The translations under genes and the position numbers were made by a program. Source: Macropodus opercularis (lineage: Eukaryota; Chordata; Actinopteri; Anabantiformes; Osphronemidae). From it: 64,000 bases of DNA. How positions within the stretch are numbered: position 1 is the stretch's first letter; the number at the start of each line of letters is the position of its first letter. The stretch is taken from the NCBI GenBank assembly GCA_030770545.1, contig JAUCMP010000028.1, positions 13,039,501 through 13,103,500 of the forward strand. Reading direction: 5' to 3'. Under the pieces are notes generated by a model. It was given only the letters and a program-made list of their open reading frames with translations. It did no database searches and was not told the origin of the DNA. Shown piece by piece: positions 57,001 to 64,000 of the stretch.

Positions 57001-60000
57001 AGAAGTTGTAACTGTTCATGTTCTTTTCAGCTATTGTGTATTTGATTTGGTGTCGGCAGCACAAAGGACCCTGAGAGAGAACGACTGAGCTGTGGATGGC
57101 ATCACATCTCCACAGGCTTCAAGGTTAAGACTGTACTTTCAGGGATCATTTCTATAGTTTGTGACTTGAGAAATGTGTTTCTGCAGCGTACGGTCTCGCC
57201 AACCATGATGATGAGTCTTGATGTTCTCTTCTGAGTGTGAAGCGGATAGAGAACAATGATTCATTTCATAAGTTCTCTGTCGTTGATGACTGTTCTGTGC
57301 TTCCTAGTGGAGCATTGAGGAAGGGAACATGATCAGAGTGGCTGCAAATTAGTAAAATAGCAACTGGTTGTTTGAATGAGTGTTTATCAGTAAAGGTAGA
57401 GTTGATTCTCACTCAGAGACTCTATGACATGTTGCTATTTTAGGGAAATCATAATATCAACTTGTTTGTGTGCTTTGCACTGTTTGATAAAGGTCCTACC
57501 AGCGTTATAGATGAAATGCCTCTTTACGTTGGTGAGTTTTATATTGTGCTTGTGCCCATCAGGCTTGATTATCTACAATAATTCAACATTTGTGTGGTGC
57601 TCAGGCACGTCGCCCCCTAGCTTCTGTGGTCGACATCACGTTGTGTGCTGTCACACAAACACGAGACATAACTGGATAGTAAAGACACACGTTTATCTTG
57701 ACAACTGAATCACGCACACAGGAGTTTGAGTGAGTGAGTGAGCAGCCTCTGAGGTCGTCCGTCTCAGCAGTGGGTTGTCACGCTTTGAGCGGTTTATGCC
57801 GTAAACTCTGTTCGGCTTGTTGGTGGCTGTGGACGAACGGAGGGAGGGAGGGAGCGTGCTCCTGCTCCTCCATCTTAGCCAGCTCTGAGCTCTAAACTGC
57901 ACACAACAGTTTATCTAAAAGACCAATTGGAAGAACTGACCTGAGATGCTGCTGCAGGCATCCAGCAGTAACAAGTGTGGGTTTTCTGATAACATGCTCA
58001 TCCAACTGTTCACTCTCTTTGTACAGTGGTTTGGCCCCACCGATTTGTTGGTCAGTCCTGTGGGATCCTATTGTTTTTAACCCTCCTTTTCACTTGTGGT
58101 GTTCAGTGATGTAGTTTTGGGGAATCGTCTTTGTTTTGCACCCTGGTAGAGATTGTTGTGGCGAAGAGTTGAGTCAAATACACACAGTGGTTGGATGAAA
58201 GAGAAAGACAACCATGAAGGGAGAGAGAGAAAACGCTTTCTGTTCAGTCTAGTTCCCCTCACAAACGATACGTTTTGGACACAGTTGCTGTTTATATCCA
58301 CTGAGCTTCAAAGGTCAAGACAAGGCGTTCAAGACATCACAATCATACAAGCACACGTCACAACATAAAAAACGATGGATGGTAAGGAGTATGGAACATA
58401 CGACTTGTTCATTAGAGAAGACACACACTCAGACTAAAACTATCTGACAGAGTATCTATTGAATCACGCACACAGGAGTTTGAGTGAATGCAGCTTCTGA
58501 GGTCAAGGCCCAACCTCCCGTTTCAAAGCTCGATCTCTTGATGTTCTGTTGGCTAAAAAAATGCATGAAAGTGCACTAGTGCCTCCTCCTCTTCCGTCTG
58601 ATCACCGTCTCAGCTCTGTGCTGAGAGGCTGTCTCTTTTTTTTTTCCTGCAGAAGAAAAGTGTGGTGTGTTGCACCCTGGTAGAGATGGTGGTGGCAAAG
58701 AGTGGGTTGTGCAGCTATTTGAGTTCATAGTGTTTTGCCAAACTGGTCGTCTGTAATTAATTTAATCTTGGGTTTTTCTGTTCTTAGTTATTGTGAAGCT
58801 TTTGATCGTTTGGTTATTGATCTCGGTGGTTCCTGTGCTAGGCAGCGTTTTTTGTTTATTTGTTCATAGTTTGGTTTCCAGATTTAGTTCTTGTTCTTGT
58901 TTCTACTTGTTACATCATCATCATAATTATTACACACAGTAAAGACACAGTTCTTATAGTAGTATAGTTATATCAGGAAACAGCAGGTCATTAAATGCAC
59001 CAAACTGTTGGTTCACAGTTGTCATTGAAGTAAACAGAAACTTCATTATCTGTCATTGGGACTGATGATGCCTTCAAGTGCTCGCATCAAGCTCCCAAAT
59101 CAGAACAAGAGGTTACGATCATATCGTCTTGTGATGATTATAATGTGGATGCTGGGCTTCATCTGGGGGTGGACTGGCTTTAATTTATTGTGGCAGATCA
59201 GCCTTCTCACCACGGGGTGGCGCTATGGTCTCAAATTTCTTCTCATGTCATGTCTTTTCACACCTCTTTTGTACTAACTCATGAAAGTTTTTTCTTATTG
59301 ATAATGACTTTCTTCTACAAACCTTATGTTTAAAAAAAACAAAAGCAAGAAATTGTTAAAATATGAAAAAGCTCAACTGAATACAGATAACTGTGTGTGT
59401 TTCTTGCACATCACTATGTTCATCGGATTAGTTAAGACTGTTTGATTGATTAGTAATTTCGCATACTTCCTCTGCGTCCTTTAAAAATAAAAGCATCAAT
59501 CCAATTTACTGCTTAAATCGCAAGGCCATAGGGACATATTATACTACAGTGTCTTTCAAACCTTTATCATTCTGTTCACATGGGTGTCCTGCATCTACAG
59601 ATGGCACATATAACTCAATCAAGACATACTGGGATGGAATGTGCTGCCCAGTGTTAGAGCTGGTCATAGGGTAGGGCCAAAGATACACACTGGCAAATCA
59701 TTGAGTAACGGCTATAAACAAAACACTGGACTATTCTGAAGTGGCCTTTTCTTCTAGCACTGAGCTAAATCACCCTGGAAAGAGCTGGAGCAGCTCATTA
59801 GGAACGTGTCTGTTCACAGGTGGAGAGTTACACAAATAGTTTGAATGAGTGACAGTATGTCCCTCCGGCCACTAGAGGCTATGAAAAGGCAGCACCATGA
59901 ATGACAAAACCAGAATTCACGTAGCCTGGGCGTCTTCCAGAGCTGGGATGTGGGTGAAGAGTGAAGCACAGGTGGGTGACCTGACAAGCTGGCAACCACA

Positions 60001-60836
60001 GGCGTGAATGAGGTGGAGTATCAATACAGGGGAGCTGAGGGGAAGGCACCGGAACTGTGGGAACTGATTCCACAGGCTGATCAAGTGGGGAAAGCACTGA
60101 TGAGAGACGATGTTTGCTTAGTCTCAAAGCCTTTCTCAGCTACGTTATTACAGCCAGCCTGTCACTCATATGACATCATGTGATCTCACTGATGTTTTGG
60201 TGAATTCTGAGCTGATCTTTACTGTTTCTGTTGTCGCTCTGATTCTGCATAATGACATTTATGTTACAGTTAAACAATGTATTGTCGATTACTCTTATTA
60301 CAGCAGCTTCTTTCCATCTCAAGCAAAGCGGAACCAGTGGAACCTTCTAGACTGGACGTACTACAAACACAATTTAACACATGTAGTTGTACCTAAATGC
60401 ATCAAATGGAACGTTGAGTGACTGTCAACATCTCAGACTGAACCATGTCTGTCATCTAGTGCTGTGAGCATTAAGCTTCCTCGACACCTGTGGAGCATCA
60501 TCCAGTTCGACCTGGTTGTTTCAGCACAACAACGAAGCTCTCTTCTACAGAGAGCAATTGAACGCCCCACCGCCACCAGCTGGACGCACTGGCTAAATGC
60601 GGTTCAACACAGTCCTGCTTCTGGTGAGACACGCAGGGAACAGACGGAGAAACTCTGACGACGGTGTGGCGCACTGGACATTTATGGCGCCAGGGCATCC
60701 TGTCCAGATCACAGATCAGTCTTCTACTTAACGCTGTGTGGCCACTGGGACGAGGAGATTCTCACCTGCTTTGCTTCGGCGGAGCGATAATCAATTTTCG
60801 CCACTAGGTGGCAGCGTGATGTGTTCACTGCCGCGG
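57001..60836. other. Single-copy intergenic sequence; no gene recognised
   Basis: Many stops in all frames and no domain. It contains two pairs of short direct repeats: TGAATCACGCACACAGGAG starts at both 57706 and 58460, and TGCACCCTGGTAGAGAT starts at both 58137 and 58671. These suggest an old local duplication or two copies of an unrecognised repeat. Confidence 0.5.
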
Positions 60837-60840
60837 TGAT

Positions 60841-60951
60841 CCCTGCATAGCAGGAGCCGAAGCAGACACAGACACAGAGCGCGAGCTGTAGCATTAGCAG
60901 CCAGAAGCGCTGGCTGAGCGGACTGTGACTGTGTTGTGTTCTGTGTTGCAG
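60841..60951 (+). repeat. Direct repeat, left copy (about 105 bp)
   Basis: Begins CCCTGCATAGCAGGAG and ends GTTGCAG. Nearly identical to 61251-61352, with a 6- to 9-base length difference. The flanks differ after the GCAG. Confidence 0.85.
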
Positions 60952-61250
60952 GTGAGGAAAGTGCACAAGCAGTATCATTGTTTGTAGGCTGAGCATTGCT
61001 CCTTCAGAGGCCATATGATCGTGTTAGATGTTTTACTTTGTTTGTTTTGAAGTGACAGAAGTCACAAGTCATAATGTGAGCGCGCTATCGGTTTGTAGCA
61101 TGTCATCGCATTGAGTTACGTTGCTAAGGGTAATTATATGAACAGTGTTGTTCGAAGTGTTTGTTCATGTCACACTGTAAATTACGTTATTGTAATACCG
61201 TTAAGAAGCGGCTATGTATTTAGTTAATGGTCTATGATGTACGTGGTGAC

Positions 61251-61352
61251 CCCTGCATAGCAGGAGAAGCAGACACAGAGCGGGAGCTGTAGCATTAGCA
61301 GCCAGAAGCGCTGGCTGAGCGGACTGTGACTGTGTTGTGTTCTGCGTTGCAG
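61251..61352 (+). repeat. Direct repeat, right copy
   Basis: Followed by TTCACATTATTAAAGAAACT, which has the look of an LTR or exon edge. No internal coding region lies between the two copies (about 300 bp). Confidence 0.85.
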
Positions 61353-62807
61353 TTCACATTATTAAAGAAACTCAACTGACACTGGAACAAGACTCTTCTG
61401 TTCACGCGTGTAACAACCAACAACCAACTCCACTATGGTGTGAGGGAAAAGTTGTCCAACACGGTTCCACGTGAACTTAAACGTCGTCTCCAGACAAGAC
61501 GCTGAACTTCAACAACACGGAATATTTTGTTGAAACGCGTGAACAGATGGAGAAACAGGCAGAGTTAATAAGAAAAACCACCAAGACGAGAGAGAAAGTT
61601 CTGAACGCTACCAAGTTACTGAACTCAACAGCTACACGCTGATACAGAAATGACCTGAAGAGATGCTCTGGAGCCACTAAAGAGAGAAACAGGTCTGTCA
61701 GGCACACTGAGACTAGATTTTCATTGTTTATAGGTTTTATCCTTTTGTTTGGTGCCGTGCGTGTGTTTTCCTAATGTAAATCTTGTGCCTTTTGAAAGAC
61801 TTACAGGACCAGGTCGTAAAGTTCATCTGCTCCCGTTTCAGATTTGGCGTTTGCTGGTGTTGCTGGTTTCAATGTGTGTACACAGACTGACATCTGCTGG
61901 TGACTCTGAGGAACTGCAGGCGATGTTTTTGTACAAACGTGAACAGGTTTTATTGCCTTTTATTGTTGTTTATTGTCTTTCCATGAATAATCACAGGCGT
62001 CACACAAATTAGAAACAGGCCAGAGTTAAATCAGTGACTGATATCAGCTGTGACGTTGTTACAGGCTGAAACCTGAGATTCCTGTTGAGTACAGCAGTTT
62101 CTGTCTCTTCAGTCTGACGGTGTTGGTGTTAAAGCAGCAGAATCCTCGTCCCCACAGTCAGAGTCCAGTTTCTGACCCTGATGAGTCAAGTGAGCTCAGC
62201 CGTAGACGTCTGTCCTGTGTCTTCCGGGTCTTTGTCCTCAGGCCGATTCCTCATCAATCAGCTGCTCGTGTCTTCTGTCAGAGCCGACGTACCAGCAGAA
62301 CCCGGCCAGAGGAGACCCGGTCCATCCCAGCTGCTGAAGCCCCCGTCTGTGTATAGGTGAGGACCCCTCCTGCTGCAGCTGAGCGTGTTTGCGTGTTTCT
62401 CCCGCCCTCCCCTGCCTCTTTCCCTTCCCCCTCGCTCAGCGGGGAGGGGGCTAGAGGCAGTAGTTGTCAGAGGAGGAGTTAATCTTTTGTTGCGTGGCCT
62501 GCAGTCCTCCAATCCTCAGCGTGTGACGCAAAGGCTGATTTGCAGAGTTTCCCATCAGCCCTGTGGAATCCTGAGCAGGAGGACTGGACTAGAACGCAGC
62601 CAGATCGAGTCCGACTGGGTCACGGTGCTTCACAACAGACACAGATGTCCCAACACACGGCCCAGGCCTGCGTACACAGACGTTCCCTGTCCCGCTGAAG
62701 CCACTAGAAGCTGCTTTGCCCCCACGGCCTCAGCACATACCCACCACAGCCCCACGCTGGTCCGGGTCGGGGCCCCTACAAATACAGGCCAGAGTCTGAG
62801 GGTTGTT
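61353..62807. other. No gene recognised
   Basis: Short open frames only. GC content rises from about 62100 onward. No conserved motif or RNA gene seen. Confidence 0.5.
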
Positions 62808-62820
62808 GTGTTACTTCGGT

Positions 62821-62863
<43 letters not shown>

Positions 62864-62876
62864 GGCCCCTGCGCAA
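62808..62876 (+). pseudogene. U6 snRNA-derived segment, 3'-truncated
   Basis: About 69 bases follow vertebrate U6 from its 5' hairpin (GTGTTAC-TTCG-GTAGCAC, fully paired) through AACGATACAGAGAAGATTAG and GGCCCCTGCGCAA. Similarity then stops, and the expected GATGACACGCAAATTCG end is absent. No proximal promoter (TATA/PSE) is evident upstream, so this is a retrocopy or part of a chimeric element, not a functional gene. Confidence 0.85.
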
Positions 62877-63060
62877 AGGCCATGGTCCGTTCTTCTCTAC
62901 GGAGAAGGGGAAAAAAAAGAAAAAGGCAGGTGAGGGGAGGAGGGCGCTTCGTGCGCCCACCACGGAGCGGAAGGTCGCGGGTTCGATCCCAGAGGGCGGC
63001 AGCTGCAAAGTCAGGTAATTTGCTGCAGGATGGAAAGTCTGGGGTTTAATGTAAGGCACT
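62877..63060 (+). mobile_element. tRNA-like SINE-type segment behind the U6 piece
   Basis: After an A-rich bridge (AAAAAAAAGAAAAAGG region, 62910-62926) comes GGTCGCGGGTTCGATCCC (about 62972-62989), matching a pol III box B. On the minus strand this region reads PPSGIEPATFRSVVGARS, a hallmark translation of tRNA-derived SINEs. Box A is not clear. Confidence 0.45.
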
Positions 63061-63106
63061 TTGTTAACGGTAGCGTTATTGATGATTAAAATAATGAATG
63101 AAACAC

Positions 63107-64000
63107 CTGCAATGCGTGTGTGGCCAGTCTCAAGCCTCTTTGGCTGGCCACACTTACTGCAGGTGTACTGTGTGGGCTGCTTGCGGGTTTTGGTCCTAGC
63201 CAGCAAGACGTCACCCGCAGCAGCTGCAGCGGCAGCAGCTTCAGCCGCCTTCCTCTGCCTAAAGGCTGTGGTCCTGGGCACACGCTGCAGTTCAGAAGAA
63301 GAAGCGGGGGCAGACTGTGTGTCAGCTGGGCCGGGTACGGAGGATGGGCCGGGCTGGCTGACAGTTGTAACGGGGGCCAGGACAGGGGCACAAACAAGCC
63401 TGGATGGTCCCGGCCGCTCCTCTGGGGCAGTGTACTTTAAGGGCTCTCCTCGTCCCGCCTCCACCAAGGACAGCTCCTTTGCTGGTGGCAGAGCGTCTCC
63501 TGCCACAAGCGGAGCAGAGACAATGCCACTTCCCTGCTCGAGCAGCCTTCTCTGCCACTCTGCTTGTCTGCGGGAGAACCTGTTGGACACAGAACAACAC
63601 TGCTGTTGTTAGGCCGCACGCCAGCTTGCATCAAAAGGTGATTTGCAGTGCACAAGACAAGGTTCATCTTTATTTCCAACACTCACCACTGAGACAGGGT
63701 CCTCTGGTTCAGCTCAAAGAGCTGGATGGAGGTCTGCGCCATCAGCCTGGGGCTGCTCAGCACAGCCTCTCTGATGGCCACGTAGTCTGACAGGATGAGT
63801 GACCATCTCGACTTCTTCACGCCCCCAGACCGCGCTGTCGCAGGGTGGCATTGCAACAGCTGGCTGCAAATGGCCTCCACCAGGCGGCTGGTGCTGGGCC
63901 ACGTTGCAGGGCCCGAGCTTTGTCCGAGAAGACAGCTGAAAAACAAGTAAGTTAAGGTCGGTGTTAAAGCAAGCATTGAATAAACAAACCAGGAGTGCAT
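63107..64000 (-). CDS. Two exons of an unnamed multi-exon teleost gene or element gene (partial)
   Basis: The minus-strand exon 63687-63935 (acceptor TTTTTCAG, donor CAGTG/GTGAGT) encodes LLGQSSGPATWPSTSRLVEA and ends QLFELNQRTLSQW. It joins in phase to an exon beginning at 63579 (FSRRQAEWQRRLLEQGSG). That exon continues through a Pro/Ser-rich region and an Ala run to YTCSKCGQPKRLETGHTRIAG, a C-x2-C pair, with a possible donor at 63107/63106. I recall similar proteins in many copies in fish genomes, possibly carried by a DNA transposon, but cannot name the family. Upstream exons lie beyond the right edge, and the 3' end is uncertain. Confidence 0.5.

Noticed and set aside
62808..62876. Functional U6 snRNA gene
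   Set aside because: Only the first two thirds match U6; the 3' stem region and terminator are missing and no PSE/TATA is evident.
62945..63000. True tRNA gene at the GGGTTCGATCCC box
   Set aside because: No convincing box A, anticodon arm or acceptor stem can be folded around it.
62811..63060. Extension of the minus-strand right-edge frame through 62811
   Set aside because: This part reads through the antisense of the SINE-like and U6-derived sequence (PPSGIEPATF and a poly-Phe run) and is not real protein.
1..64000. CRISPR arrays, bacterial operons, phage or toxin-antitoxin systems
   Set aside because: The tandem repeats present are AAGTT, TCTA, TTA and GAGACGT arrays without spaced unique segments. 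All gene architecture is eukaryotic.

Overview
The window looks like percomorph teleost nuclear DNA. It carries intron-containing immunoglobulin-superfamily genes of a fish Fc-receptor-like type, a Ty3/Gypsy LTR retrotransposon, L2- and CR1/Rex1-type LINEs, Helitron and retroviral gag relics, A/T-rich microsatellites, and vertebrate splice, TATA and CTCF-like signals. There is no bacterial or organellar content.

Most of the window (1-53387) is a tandem segmental duplication with a unit of about 20 kb. Copy 1 is 1-20238 and is cut by the left edge. Copy 2 is 20239-43528. After a 755-bp unrelated spacer (43529-44283), copy 3 begins in mid-unit (equivalent to copy-1 position 15374), runs through the unit junction into the next unit, and stops at 53387. 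Unit order is: a small acidic, proline-rich single-ORF gene ('gene X'); an AAGTT-type tandem repeat; an antisense retroviral-like gag relic; an L2-type 3' tail; a possible piggyBac relic; a Helitron N-terminal region; a CR1/Rex1-like LINE; a broken V-set Ig exon; a minus-strand Fc-receptor-like gene; several kb with no convincing gene; then a CTCF-like motif, a 16-bp palindrome and a TATA box that form the promoter of the next gene X.

The copies have decayed differently. The Fc-receptor-like gene of copy 1 has lost about 55 bp from its second Ig exon. In copy 2 that exon is intact, but a young 4.8-kb Ty3/Gypsy element with identical 210-bp LTRs and an intact 1354-codon gag-pol sits in the first Ig exon; copy 1 supplies the empty site. 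Copy 2 has lost about 2.07 kb of LINE and flank and has gained a 24-bp perfect palindrome there. Copy 3 has gained a similar palindrome just after its gene X stop. Gene X is open in all three copies, and its length differences are all multiples of three. Copy 2 ends inside the first intron of what would be the next gene X, leaving a promoter and exon 1 without a body.

From 53388 to 57000 a damaged L2-type LINE (esterase-type ORF1, endonuclease/RT ORF2) closes the array and lacks its own 3' end. The region 57001-62807 is single-copy and I could identify no gene in it. A U6 snRNA-derived segment followed by a tRNA-like SINE-type sequence lies at 62808-63060. The last kilobase holds two minus-strand exons of a multi-exon gene, or element gene, entering from the right edge.

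Assignments rest on reading protein motifs and comparing the three copies by eye. No database search was possible.
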